64,000 nucleotides of DNA from LMUY01 sp964244585 (GCA_964244585.1 CAXTJM010000013.1:44792-108791); one strand, 5' to 3'; shown: positions 8,077 to 16,695, numbered from the stretch's first letter. Notes: generated from the sequence alone by a model not told the origin. A program made the numbers and translations.

Positions 8077-9359
8077 GAGCGTTTGTCCTGGCGGATTTGG
8101 TGGATGTCGGCCTCTATGCCGCTCCAGGCAGGGCGGTCCGCGAAGCGGGCACGCAGATAGGTCAGCACCGCGGCGACCTGCGCGTCGGTCAACGACCCCG
8201 CAAAGCCCGGCATCCAGGGACCGCGCTCGCCGGGTCCGGGTTGCAGGCCATACAGGATCACCTGGGTCGCATTGCGCGGAGTGGGCGCCGTGACCGAACT
8301 GCCGAGTGCCAAGGACGGCCGTCCGCCCAGCATCATGGGCGCTCCGGCGCCATGGCAGCCCGCGCAGGCACCGGCGAAGATCGCCGCCCCGCCGCTGTCG
8401 GCCAGGGCCGGCGGCGGCGTTTGTGCGGCGGCTGCCCGGGCGACGACCTGTTGTTCGCGCGCCGGGTCGGGCGCGCCGGTCATGCTGGCGATGTAGCTCG
8501 CCATCGCGCGGACATCCGCCTCCGGCACGTTCGACAGGTCATGCGAGACCGATCCCATCGGGCCGGCCGCGGCGGCATGCTGGACGTCGATGCCGTGGCG
8601 CAGATAGGCATACAGCGCGTCTGCGGTCCAGGCGATCGCTGCGGGAGAGGTGGCGGCCGTCAGTCCCGGGCCTTCCCAACCATCCGCCAGGCCGCCGGCG
8701 AACGCGTGGTCCGCCTCCTCCGCGCCCAAGGCGTTGTGCGGGGAGTGGCAGGCCTGGCAGTGGCCGAGCCCCTCCACCAGGTAGTGGCCGCGGTTCCAGG
8801 CAGCGTCCTTGGCTGGCTCGGGCTGGATCATGCCGCGGTCGAGGAACAGCAGGTTCCATCCGGCCACCATGGGGCGGATGTCCAGCGGAAAGGGCAGCCG
8901 CGTTTCCGGCGTCTTCGCCCGCACCGGCTGCCGCGTCATCAGGAAGGCGTAGAGCGCGGCGATGTCGTCGTCGGTGACGTGGGTGTAGTGGTTGTACGGG
9001 AAGGCCGGGTAGAGGAACCCGCCGGCACGGTCCACGCCGTCGTGCATGGCCCGGCGGAACGCCGCCTCGGACCATGCGCCGATGCCGGTGTCGGCGTCGG
9101 GCGTGATGTTGCTGGCATAGACCGCGCCGAACGGCGTTTCCAGGGGATTGCCACCCGCATAGGCCGCGCCATCGTGCCCGGCATGGCAGATGGCGCAATC
9201 GCCGATCGCTGCCAATTGGGCGCCCTTGACGACCAGCGCCGGGTCGAACGCGGCGTGCGTCGCGACGCGCGGGATGGCGGGCCGCCAAACCAGGATGCCG
9301 GCCGCCACGGCGACGACCGCCAGTCCCGCTGCCCCGATCGTCGTGCCCCGCCACGTCAT
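8073..9359 (-). CDS. membrane-anchored triheme cytochrome c (electron acceptor subunit)
   Basis: This 428-residue protein has one N-terminal membrane helix (about 8-25) and three c-type heme motifs, CAICH (55-59), CQACH and CAGCH. It resembles the cytochrome subunits of alcohol and aldehyde dehydrogenases and the C-terminal cytochrome part of NicB. It should take electrons from the 2Fe-2S subunit on the periplasmic face and pass them to quinone or a terminal oxidase. It is first in the minus-strand operon with the 2Fe-2S and Mo subunits. Maturation factors for Mo insertion (XdhC-like) are not nearby. Confidence in family and partnership is high. Confidence 0.9.
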   Translation of the reverse strand: MTWRGTTIGAAGLAVVAVAAGILVWRPAIPRVATHAAFDPALVVKGAQLAAIGDCAICHAGHDGAAYAGGNPLETPFGAVYASNITPDADTGIGAWSEAAFRRAMHDGVDRAGGFLYPAFPYNHYTHVTDDDIAALYAFLMTRQPVRAKTPETRLPFPLDIRPMVAGWNLLFLDRGMIQPEPAKDAAWNRGHYLVEGLGHCQACHSPHNALGAEEADHAFAGGLADGWEGPGLTAATSPAAIAWTADALYAYLRHGIDVQHAAAAGPMGSVSHDLSNVPEADVRAMASYIASMTGAPDPAREQQVVARAAAAQTPPPALADSGGAAIFAGACAGCHGAGAPMMLGGRPSLALGSSVTAPTPRNATQVILYGLQPGPGERGPWMPGFAGSLTDAQVAAVLTYLRARFADRPAWSGIEADIHQIRQDKRS

Positions 9360-9728
9360 GGCACGACCCTAGACTTGTGCGACAAAAGCCTCATCACACT
9401 TTCTCCCGACGCGAGTGAGCCCGCTCCCCCCTTTACCATGCCGCAGGCGGCCGACCCAGGCGCCGGACAAAAAATCTATTTGAGCGGGTCAAGTCTATCA
9501 TAACCTAAGTGCCTCGAGCCCGTGGCCTTGGTTGGGTCGTCCGTCTTCGGCCGCGTTGTCACTGGACGCACGTCAATAGGGCTGTCCTAAAAGACCTGGA
9601 TCGTTTGCAATACCGCCGGCGAGGGCAATCTTGTCAGCAGGCGTAGCCTATGTCTTGATGCGGTGACACGGCACTGCAGCGCTGGAGCATCTACGTTTCC
9701 CGCGCCACGAGAATCCGAAGGGAAGCGA
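9360..9728. other. intergenic region between divergent genes, no gene seen
   Basis: These 369 bp separate the cytochrome gene from the glutathione-transferase gene and must hold both promoters. An A+T-richer patch (about 9468-9502, containing AAAAAATCTATTT and TCTATCATAAC) is the most promoter-like part. I see no convincing dyad, terminator or small gene. Confidence 0.5.
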
Positions 9729-10682
9729 ATGGACCAGGCGCTAGACGTGATGGTTGACACCGTTCGCCACGATCTCGGTGGCAGCCCAGGTGTGTCTGAA
9801 CCCCCGCCGCGATTCGAGTTGTTCCACGCGCCCAACTCCATCTGTTCGCAGAAAGTCCGGACTGTACTGGCGTACCACCGCATCCCACACGCGGCGCATA
9901 CCGTCAACATCTTCGCCGGCCAAACCTACCTGCCCAGCTACGTGCGGCTGCGCCTGCTCGGCTGCGCCCGGTTGGCCATGCCGTTGGCCGCGACGCATAG
10001 CGGCAGCACGTCGGCCAGCCAGGGCGGCTGCGATGCGGCCGTGGTTCCGACGCTGGTCGATTGGACGACCGGGGAGGTCGTCGTCGATTCCAAGCGGATC
10101 TGCCTATACCTCGACACGGCGCATGGCGGCCCGAACACGCTGATGCCGCCCGCGTTGGCGGATGCCATCGAGCGGGAATTGTCCATCGTCGACAACCTGC
10201 CCAATTACCAGATGCTCATGGGCAAGGCGCCGCAGGCGGATGGTGGCGCACCTGCCCGCGGCGGCGGAAACGGCCCGGGCTTCTCGCTGAAGAAGGTCGA
10301 GCGATGCGACGGGTATTTGGCCCAGTTCGCCGACGACGAGGCGCTCGTGCAGGCCTACACCGCCAAGCGCGCCAAGGAGATGGATGCCGCCAACACGCTG
10401 TTCTCGCCGGACGCGATGCGCAGCGCCTATCTCGCCGCCGAGACAGAGTGCCGCAACCTGGACGACAGGCTGGGCGCCAGCGGCGCTCCCTGGTTGTTCG
10501 GGCAGACCGCCACCATGGCCGACCTGTTCTGGATGGTCGAGTTGCTGCGCATGAAGAACATGGGCGCGGCGGGCTTCTGGGAAGCCGGCCGGCTGCCGCG
10601 CGTGGCCCGGTTCGTCAGCGACGCCGAGGCGTTGCCGGCAATCCGCACGGCCATCCTCGACTGGCCGGGCGCCCTGTTCTGA
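9729..10682 (+). CDS. glutathione S-transferase, LinD/PcpC reductive-dehalogenase-like
   Basis: This 317-residue GST has an N-terminal thioredoxin fold with an active-site Cys (C39 in NSICSQKVR), the cis-Pro segment 'VVPTLVD', 'DSKRICLYLD', and a C-terminal helical domain with 'PWLFGQTATMADLFW'. The start 'RFELFHAPNSICSQKVR', the YVRLRL segment and overall length recall 2,5-dichlorohydroquinone reductive dechlorinase (LinD) and tetrachlorohydroquinone dehalogenase (PcpC), where this Cys attacks the glutathionyl adduct. This comparison is from memory. Its neighbours (MFS transporter, VOC protein, FAD monooxygenase, LysR regulator) parallel pcp/lin clusters. It could equally be a maleylpyruvate-isomerase-like or stress GST. 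The ATG at 9729 has a GAAGGGAAG ribosome site; the upstream extension of the frame is unlikely. Confidence 0.8.
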   Translation: MDQALDVMVDTVRHDLGGSPGVSEPPPRFELFHAPNSICSQKVRTVLAYHRIPHAAHTVNIFAGQTYLPSYVRLRLLGCARLAMPLAATHSGSTSASQGGCDAAVVPTLVDWTTGEVVVDSKRICLYLDTAHGGPNTLMPPALADAIERELSIVDNLPNYQMLMGKAPQADGGAPARGGGNGPGFSLKKVERCDGYLAQFADDEALVQAYTAKRAKEMDAANTLFSPDAMRSAYLAAETECRNLDDRLGASGAPWLFGQTATMADLFWMVELLRMKNMGAAGFWEAGRLPRVARFVSDAEALPAIRTAILDWPGALF

Positions 10683-10723
10683 TCAAGCAGCCCCGCCCGT
10701 GCGCCATCCGCGTTCCGCCGTTG

Positions 10724-11959
10724 TCAGGCGACCGTGGCGTCCGGACGTTTGTAGGCGGGCATGGCCAAGGCCAGCAGCGCTATCACCACGCTCGTGGCTG
10801 CGCACAGCAACGCGCCGGGTTGGTAGCTGCCGAACCGGTCGAAGCCCGCGCTGGCCAGTAGCGGTCCGGTGCCGGACCCGACGATGAAGATGCCGAACGC
10901 CAGGCCGTAAAGCCGGCCAAAAACGGCATTGCTGAAGTAGCGGCGCACGAAGAACGCCGTGAAATCCACCTCCGCCCCGACAACCGCGCCGAGCAGCGCC
11001 GCCATGCCATAGGCGGACGCGGCGCCCTCGCCAAAGGCCAGCAGCAGGAACGCGGCCGTCGCGATAAGGGCCACACCTGCCACGACATATGGCGCATGGA
11101 AGCGATCCATGATCCAGCCGATTCCGCCGCGGCCCGCGATCGCGACCAGGCCGGTGATGCCGGCGAGTTGCGCGGCGCCCTGTGGCGAGAAGCCACGGCC
11201 CATCATGATGGGAACCATGTTCACCAGCGTGCCGATCGACACGATCCCGAGCAACAGGAAGATGATGCACATCAGCACGAAGGCCCGTGTGGTGACCAGG
11301 GGTGCGATCGATGTCACGGCCTTGGCACTGCGTCCCGGAACCGGCGCCTTGATCCCTTGCGTGGCGACGAGGGCGGCCGGCAAGGTGAACAGGAACGTCA
11401 GGCCGCCCAGTGCGGCGTAGGCACTCCGCCAGCCAAGGTTCAGGGCCAGGAACTGCGCGAGCGGCGGCAGGACGGCGGCGCCGATGCCGACACCCATCAG
11501 CGCCAGGCCGAGCGACAGGCCGAGGTGGTGATTGAACTTCCGCACGAGCACGGCCGAATAGCCGATCGGCGACGCCCCGCCCGAGGTGAAGGAGATCGCC
11601 GCGAAGATGAAGTAGTAGTGCCACAGGTTCGGTGTGAGCAGCGCGAGGGATGCGACCAGGGCCGACAGGCAGATCACCGAGGGCAATAGCACGCTGCGGG
11701 GTCCGAAGCGGTCGATCAGCAGGCCCCAGACCGGAGAGGACAGTGCGAAGGTGTACTGCGACACGGCCAGGGCGCCCGAGAGCTGCGTACGGCTCCAGCC
11801 GAACTCCGCGTTCAACGGGCGGACGAACACGCCGAAGGTGTAGAGCAGCAAGGTTCCGAGTGAAAAGGTAAGGCCGACCGTGGCCGCAGCGACGACGCCC
11901 CAGCTCCGATCCATCACCGGCACGTCGCTGGTCACGGGCATAGCGAGATCGTAGGCCAT
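10724..11959 (-). CDS. MFS transporter (oxalate/formate antiporter-like)
   Basis: This is a 411-residue inner-membrane transporter with 12 predicted helices. It begins 'DRSWGVVAAATVGLTFSLG' with the loop motif 'GLLIDRFGPRSVLL', typical of the OFA/monocarboxylate branch of the major facilitator superfamily. It is convergent with the GST gene (41 bp apart) and divergent from the VOC-SnoaL-E1 operon, with a 325-bp intergenic region carrying LysR-type boxes. It therefore may be the uptake system for that regulon. The ATG at 11957-11959 is accepted; a later internal Met is possible. The substrate is unknown. Confidence 0.85.
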   Translation of the reverse strand: MAYDLAMPVTSDVPVMDRSWGVVAAATVGLTFSLGTLLLYTFGVFVRPLNAEFGWSRTQLSGALAVSQYTFALSSPVWGLLIDRFGPRSVLLPSVICLSALVASLALLTPNLWHYYFIFAAISFTSGGASPIGYSAVLVRKFNHHLGLSLGLALMGVGIGAAVLPPLAQFLALNLGWRSAYAALGGLTFLFTLPAALVATQGIKAPVPGRSAKAVTSIAPLVTTRAFVLMCIIFLLLGIVSIGTLVNMVPIMMGRGFSPQGAAQLAGITGLVAIAGRGGIGWIMDRFHAPYVVAGVALIATAAFLLLAFGEGAASAYGMAALLGAVVGAEVDFTAFFVRRYFSNAVFGRLYGLAFGIFIVGSGTGPLLASAGFDRFGSYQPGALLCAATSVVIALLALAMPAYKRPDATVA

Positions 11960-12124
11960 TCGGCTCGTTCCTCTCCGTCATTACTGGCCAGGATGCCGCG
12001 ACGTGCATGGCCCATTCTTGTCGCGAATGAAGTGCGGCGTCTCCCATTGGCCGAGTTGGCTCGGTTCGTCGGGCGACCCTGCGGGAGCCGCCCGGCATGA
12101 GGAAGATGGGAAATTTCAAGAGGT

Positions 12125-12187
12125 GATGCGTTGGCGGCATCCGGCCAACCGTCGGCTCCGGTCCGTTTGCGATGCGCAGTATGCATC
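12125..12187. promoter_or_regulatory. two LysR-type boxes GATGC-N7-GCATC
   Basis: Two perfect dyads of the same design occur at 12125-12141 and 12171-12187, 46 bp apart. Each satisfies the LysR T-N11-A rule. They lie 98 bp (nearer site) and 144 bp upstream of the VOC-SnoaL-E1 operon start. A third box of the form GATG-N9-CATC stands next to the lysR gene at 16709-16725. The remainder of the 11960-12284 intergenic region shows no gene. Confidence 0.6.
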
Positions 12188-12284
12188 TCCTGCCGATTTT
12201 CCCGATCTTTACCGCATCGGGGCTTGGGCTACAGTCTACCGAACCGGTCGGCGTCGCTGCCAGCGGGCAAGAAAAGGGGGAACC

Positions 12285-12866
12285 ATGCCGGAGGTCATCA
12301 AGCCAGCCTTCCACCACGTCACCATCAAGACCAGCCGCTTGCGGGAGATGGTGGACTGGTACGGCACGGTGGTCGGCGCCGAGGTGAACTTCCAGGACGA
12401 CTGCAATGCCTGGATGACGAATGACGAGGCGAACCACCGCGTCGCGTTCCTGTCCGTGCCCGGCCTGGCCGACGATGCCGACAAGGTCAAGCACAACGGC
12501 ATGCATCACAGCGCATTCGAGTACGCCAGCTTTGCCGACCTGATGTCGTCCTACGACCGGTTGAAGGGCGTGGGCATCCTGCCGGCCTTTTCCCTGGATC
12601 ACGGGCTGACGATCTCGCTCTACTACGAGGATCCGGAGGGCAATTACGTCGAGTTGCAAAGCGACAATTTCAGCGACTGGCAGCAATCGGGCGCCTGGAT
12701 GCGCACGTCGCCGGATTTCCGGTCCAACCCAATCGGCACGTTCTTCGACCCGGAGCAGGTCTGGATGGCGCATCTCGACGGCCAGCCCTTCGCGGCATTG
12801 CAGCCCGCCATCCGTGCCGGCAAGTTCCTGCCGGACCCGCTGCCCAGCATGGGCCTGCCGGTCTGA
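12285..12866 (+). CDS. VOC family protein, probable ring-cleavage dioxygenase
   Basis: This 193-residue single-module glyoxalase/extradiol-fold protein has candidate metal ligands H11 (FHHVTIKT), H75 (GMHHSAFEY, H74 adjacent) and E123 (GNYVELQ), with the repeat pattern typical of vicinal-oxygen-chelate enzymes. Its C-terminal ~50 residues (DPEQVWMAHLDGQPF onward) are an extension. It is first in an operon with a SnoaL-like gene and an AceE-like E1. The GGGGGAACC ribosome site supports the ATG at 12285 although the frame is open upstream. It is probably a catechol- or hydroquinone-type dioxygenase acting after the FAD monooxygenase of the same regulon; a glyoxalase or isomerase role is not excluded. 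Confidence 0.82.
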   Translation: MPEVIKPAFHHVTIKTSRLREMVDWYGTVVGAEVNFQDDCNAWMTNDEANHRVAFLSVPGLADDADKVKHNGMHHSAFEYASFADLMSSYDRLKGVGILPAFSLDHGLTISLYYEDPEGNYVELQSDNFSDWQQSGAWMRTSPDFRSNPIGTFFDPEQVWMAHLDGQPFAALQPAIRAGKFLPDPLPSMGLPV

Positions 12867-12901
12867 ACAGCACCCTTCGTCCGGCACAGGAGGCGAGCAT
12901 C

Positions 12902-13321
12902 ATGCCAGAGGCAATCGGACCGGACATACGCCACGCCATCGAGGCACTGGTGTATGAGCATGCCTGGCTGATCGATCATGGCCTGGCGGACCGCCTGCCC
13001 GACCTCTACACCGACGATGGCCGCGTGCTGGGCGTCGGGCCCGACAAGGTCGGCAGGCAGGCTATCGCGGACTGGGCCGGGCAACGTGCCGCGATGACCG
13101 GGCGGCGGTCGCGCCACGTGCAATCGAACCTGAGGCTGGCGAGCGTGTCGCCGGGCGTTGTCCGCGGCACGGTCGTGCTGACGCTCTACCGCCATGACGG
13201 GGACGCGAAGGCCGACCCGGTGCCGTTCCTGGTCGGCGAGTACGAGGATCTCTATCATCGCGGCACCGATGACGTCTGGCGGTTCGCGGAGCGCCGCCTT
13301 TCCGTGCTGTTCGGCGGCTGA
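12902..13321 (+). CDS. SnoaL/NTF2-like protein (small hydroxylase-subunit-like)
   Basis: This 139-residue NTF2-like protein has an N-terminal helix 'IRHAIEALVYEHAWLIDHGL' with DRLPDLYTDDGRVLG after it, and ends 'DVWRFAERRLSVLFGG'. That layout is like the SnoaL_4 small subunits and cyclases. It begins 35 bp after the VOC gene with an AGGAGG ribosome site and is followed after 47 bp by the E1 gene. Together with the VOC gene it repeats the gene order seen at 2330-3918, which suggests a functional pair. No specific reaction can be read from it. Confidence 0.8.
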   Translation: MPEAIGPDIRHAIEALVYEHAWLIDHGLADRLPDLYTDDGRVLGVGPDKVGRQAIADWAGQRAAMTGRRSRHVQSNLRLASVSPGVVRGTVVLTLYRHDGDAKADPVPFLVGEYEDLYHRGTDDVWRFAERRLSVLFGG

Positions 13322-13368
13322 GCCAGGCCGGCTCATCCGCGTCCGGCGCAACCAGGAGGCATTGCAGC

Positions 13369-15747
13369 ATGCGCGAGCCGATAGCGGCCGATATCGCGAC
13401 CCTGGGCGAGCTGGAACGCAAGATCGTCTGGCTAACCACCTGGACGATCCATAATGCCAACCATCTGCGGCCGAGCGAGGATGGCTTGAAGGTCGGCGGC
13501 CACCAGGCATCCAGCGCCTCCATCGCCACCATCATGACGGCGCTGTACCTCCACGTGCTGCGCCCGCAGGACCGGGTCGCGGTGAAGCCGCATGCCAGCC
13601 CCGTTTTCCACGCGATCCAGTACCTGCTCGGCAACCAGACCCTGGACAAGCTGCAGCGGTTCCGCGGCTTCGGCGGGGCGCAATCCTACCCGTCGCGCAC
13701 GAAGGACACGGACGACGTGGATTTCTCCACCGGCTCCGTCGGCCTGGGCGTCGCGCAGACGCTGTTCTCGTCGCTGGTGCAGGACTACCTCACCGCCAAG
13801 GCATGGGATGCCGGACGGCCGGAGGGCAAGATGGTCGCCCTGATCGGCGACGCCGAAATGGACGAGGGCAACATCTTCGAGGCGTTGCTGGAAGGCTGGA
13901 AGCACGGGCTGCGCAACACCTGGTGGGTGGTGGACTACAACCGCCAAAGCCTGGACGCCGTCGTGCGGGAGGGGTTGTGGGCGAAGTTCGAATCGATGTT
14001 CCGCAATTTCGGCTGGGACGTGGTGGTGCTGCGCCACGGCCGCATCCAGCAGGCGGCGTTCGCCGAACCGGGCGGGGTGCGGCTGCGCGACTGGATCGAG
14101 GCGTGCCCGAACCAGCTCTACTCCGCGCTCACCTTCGGCGGCGGCGCGGCCTGGCGCAGGCGGCTGATGGACGAGCTGGGCGACCAGGGGGAGGTGTCGG
14201 CGCTAATCGGACGCCGCTCGGATGCCGAACTGGCCGCGCTGATGGGCAATCTGGGCGGCCACGACCTGCCTTCCCTGCTGGAGGCGCTCGAGGCGGCGAG
14301 GGCGCATGACCGGCCGGTCTGCTTCATCTGCTACACCATCAAGGGATTCGGCCTGCCGCTCGCCGGGCACAAGGACAACCATGCCGGGCTGATGAACCCG
14401 GCGCAGGTGGAGACCTTGCGCGCCGCCATGAACGTCCGTGCCGGGCGGGAATGGGACCGTTTCGAAGGCTTGACCCTCCCGCCCGATCGGCTGGAGGCGT
14501 TCCTGTCCGCCGTCCCGTTCAACGCGGCCGGCACGCGCCGCCATACGGCCCCGGCGATCCCGGTGCCGGACGTGCTGCCCGCGCCTGCCGGGCGGGAGCA
14601 GTCGACCCAGCATGGCTTCGGCCTGCTGATGCACGAGCTTGCCAAGGGCGACACCGCCCTGGCCCGGCGCATCGTCACCACCTCCCCGGATGTCACCGTT
14701 TCGACCAATCTGGGCGGCTGGGTGAACCGCCGCGGCCTGTTCGCGCGGGAGGAGATGGCGGACGTGTTCCGCACGGAGCGCATTCCCTCCACCTTCCACT
14801 GGCGGTTCTCGCCGGAGGGCCAGCATATCGAATTGGGCATCGCGGAGATGAACCTCTTCATCATGCTGTCCGCGCTCGGCCTGTCGCATTCCATCCATGG
14901 CGAGCGGCTGTTGCCGGTCGGCACGCTGTACGACCCGTTCATCGAGCGCGGGCTCGATGCGTTGAACTACGCGTGCTACCAGGACGCCCGCTTCATCCTG
15001 GTGGCCACGCCCTCCGGCATCACCCTGGCCGGCGAGGGCGGCGCGCACCAGTCGATCGCCACTCCGCTGATCGGCATGGCGCAGGACGGGCTGGCGAGCT
15101 TCGAGCCGGCCTACGTGGACGAACTCGCCATCGTGCTCCGCTGGGCGTTCGACTACATGCAGCGATCCGGCGGATCGGGTGACGCGGCAGGCGGTTCGGT
15201 CTATCTCCGGCTGTCCACCCGCAGCATCCCCCAGCCGCAGCGGCAGCTCGGCCAGGCGGATGCCGACGACATCATCGCCGGCGGCTACTGGGTGCGCCGC
15301 CCAGGCCCGAACGCCGAGGTGGTGGTCGCCTATGCCGGCGCGATGGCACCGGAGGCGATCGAGGCGGTGGGCCTGATCGCCGAGGACCGCCGCGATGTCG
15401 GCCTGCTCGCCGTGACCTCGGCCGACCGGCTGCACGGCGGCTGGAGCACCGCGCAGCGCGCGCGGGAGCGCGGGGACGCCGACGTCGCCAGCCCCGTCGA
15501 GCGGTTGCTGGGCGGCTTGCCGCGCCATTGCGGCCTGGTCACCGTGCTGGACGGTCACCCGGCCACGCTGGGCTGGCTCGGCTCGGTGCACGGCCACCGC
15601 ACCCGGGCGCTCGGTGTGACCCGCTTCGGCCAGACCGGCACGCTCGCAGAGCTTTACCGCGCCGCCGGCATCGATGCGCAGGCCATCGTCGCAGCCGCCC
15701 AGGCCGTCGCGCCGGGCCGGCCCATGCGCTACCTGCGCGCCGTGTGA
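13369..15747 (+). CDS. homodimeric 2-oxo acid dehydrogenase E1 (AceE/MdeB-like), N-terminally short
   Basis: This 792-residue thiamine-diphosphate enzyme is of the homodimeric pyruvate dehydrogenase E1 type. The ThDP motif is GDAEMDEGN beginning at residue 160 and ending at the N of 'VVDYNRQS'. The family marker 'VGGHQASSASIATIM' and the central-domain 'HIELGIAEMNLFIM' are present. Aligned by eye to AceE it starts at the LELERRI-like segment, lacking the ~75 N-terminal residues that include the E2-binding region. No E2 (lipoyl acyltransferase) or E3 gene is in the window. It probably decarboxylates a 2-oxo acid formed by ring cleavage, like the 2-oxobutyrate enzyme MdeB, but partner use is unclear. 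It has an ACCAGGAGGC ribosome site. Its last codons and stop form half of a 38-bp palindrome. Confidence 0.88.
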   Translation: MREPIAADIATLGELERKIVWLTTWTIHNANHLRPSEDGLKVGGHQASSASIATIMTALYLHVLRPQDRVAVKPHASPVFHAIQYLLGNQTLDKLQRFRGFGGAQSYPSRTKDTDDVDFSTGSVGLGVAQTLFSSLVQDYLTAKAWDAGRPEGKMVALIGDAEMDEGNIFEALLEGWKHGLRNTWWVVDYNRQSLDAVVREGLWAKFESMFRNFGWDVVVLRHGRIQQAAFAEPGGVRLRDWIEACPNQLYSALTFGGGAAWRRRLMDELGDQGEVSALIGRRSDAELAALMGNLGGHDLPSLLEALEAARAHDRPVCFICYTIKGFGLPLAGHKDNHAGLMNPAQVETLRAAMNVRAGREWDRFEGLTLPPDRLEAFLSAVPFNAAGTRRHTAPAIPVPDVLPAPAGREQSTQHGFGLLMHELAKGDTALARRIVTTSPDVTVSTNLGGWVNRRGLFAREEMADVFRTERIPSTFHWRFSPEGQHIELGIAEMNLFIMLSALGLSHSIHGERLLPVGTLYDPFIERGLDALNYACYQDARFILVATPSGITLAGEGGAHQSIATPLIGMAQDGLASFEPAYVDELAIVLRWAFDYMQRSGGSGDAAGGSVYLRLSTRSIPQPQRQLGQADADDIIAGGYWVRRPGPNAEVVVAYAGAMAPEAIEAVGLIAEDRRDVGLLAVTSADRLHGGWSTAQRARERGDADVASPVERLLGGLPRHCGLVTVLDGHPATLGWLGSVHGHRTRALGVTRFGQTGTLAELYRAAGIDAQAIVAAAQAVAPGRPMRYLRAV

Positions 15748-15772
15748 CCGGCGCGCCGGTCACACGGCGCGC
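15735..15772. terminator. 38-bp perfect palindrome at convergent gene ends
   Basis: Two 19-nt arms meet at 15753/15754 without mismatch or loop. The palindrome contains the stop codons of both the E1 gene (plus, TGA 15745-15747) and the LysR gene (minus, 15760-15762), so both proteins end Arg-Ala-Val. It would form a strong G+C-rich hairpin in either transcript. There is no U-tract, so it is probably a bidirectional transcript end or stabiliser rather than a classical intrinsic terminator. Confidence 0.75.
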
Positions 15773-16695
15773 TTGTGGCGCCGCACCGCGCCGCCGGCAT
15801 GCTCTGGCGGCAGCAGGCGCTGGCGTTGCAGGAGGTCGAGCAGGTAGGTCGCGGCGGGCGTGAGCAGGAGGTCCGACCGCCTTACGACCACGATCGGCGC
15901 CGCGGCCAGTTCCTCCTTGATGGGAATGGTCACGAGCATGCCACGCGCCAGCTCGAACCGGTTCCACTGCACCGGGACCATGGCCAGATGGTCGCTGTTC
16001 AGCAGGCAGGTCATCAGCGTGAGCGCGGACTGGCTGCGGAACGACAGCTTGGGCGGAGGTAGCCCGTTTTGCAGGAACACGGCGCCGATCTCGTCCTGGC
16101 CCGCCAGGGTGATGGATGTCGTGGCCCAGCGCGCGCCCGCCAGGTCGGCTAGCGAGCCTGCCCGTGCAAGCGGGTGGCCGGCGCGGCAGAGCACCGTCCG
16201 GTTGTTCGGGCTGAGGATCTCCCGCGTCAGCTCCGGGGCGATGTGGCCGGAATCGACGCCGACGTAGAAATCGACGCAGCCCTCCCGCAGCCCCGCCTCC
16301 AATGTTGGATAGAAGCCCTCGATGATATGGAGGTTGGTGTCGGGATAGCGCTTGACGAACGGGCGCAGCACCGGCGGCAACAAGGCCAGGTGGGCGGCAA
16401 TGGACAGGCCGGCGGTGACGCTGCCCGCCGTGGCGCCGCCGAGCTGCTCGAACTCGTCGCGCGCGCGCCGCACCTCGTTCAGGATCGTCGCGGCCCGGCG
16501 GACGAAGGCCTGCCCGAGGGAGGTCGCGATCACGCCGCGGGCATGGCGCTCGAACAGCGAGGCGCCGAGCTCACGCTCCAGATCGGCCAGGCTGCGCGTC
16601 AGTGCGGGTTGCCCGACATCCAGGACGCGGGCGGCGGCGCGGATGCTGCCCTGTTCCGCGATGGCGACCACCTCGTGGAATTGACTGAGCTTCAT
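15760..16695 (-). CDS. LysR family transcriptional regulator
   Basis: This 311-residue LTTR begins MKLSQFHEVVAIAEQGSIRA, with the winged helix (about 1-60, 'AARVLDVGQPALTRSLADLE') and a two-subdomain effector-binding region (about 85-295). The ATG at 16693-16695 follows GGGAGG by a good distance; an in-frame upstream start nine codons earlier is less likely. The gene is divergent from the FAD monooxygenase and convergent with the E1 gene, sitting between the two operons it likely controls. A T-N11-A box lies 13 bp upstream of its start, fitting autoregulation. LTTRs of phenol catabolism typically respond to pathway intermediates such as muconates. Confidence 0.92.
   Translation of the reverse strand: MKLSQFHEVVAIAEQGSIRAAARVLDVGQPALTRSLADLERELGASLFERHARGVIATSLGQAFVRRAATILNEVRRARDEFEQLGGATAGSVTAGLSIAAHLALLPPVLRPFVKRYPDTNLHIIEGFYPTLEAGLREGCVDFYVGVDSGHIAPELTREILSPNNRTVLCRAGHPLARAGSLADLAGARWATTSITLAGQDEIGAVFLQNGLPPPKLSFRSQSALTLMTCLLNSDHLAMVPVQWNRFELARGMLVTIPIKEELAAAPIVVVRRSDLLLTPAATYLLDLLQRQRLLPPEHAGGAVRRHKRAV

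Noticed and set aside
10683..12887. A 734-codon minus-strand frame across the MFS gene and VOC gene
   Set aside because: It is a shadow in a different frame from the MFS transporter and antisense to the VOC gene.
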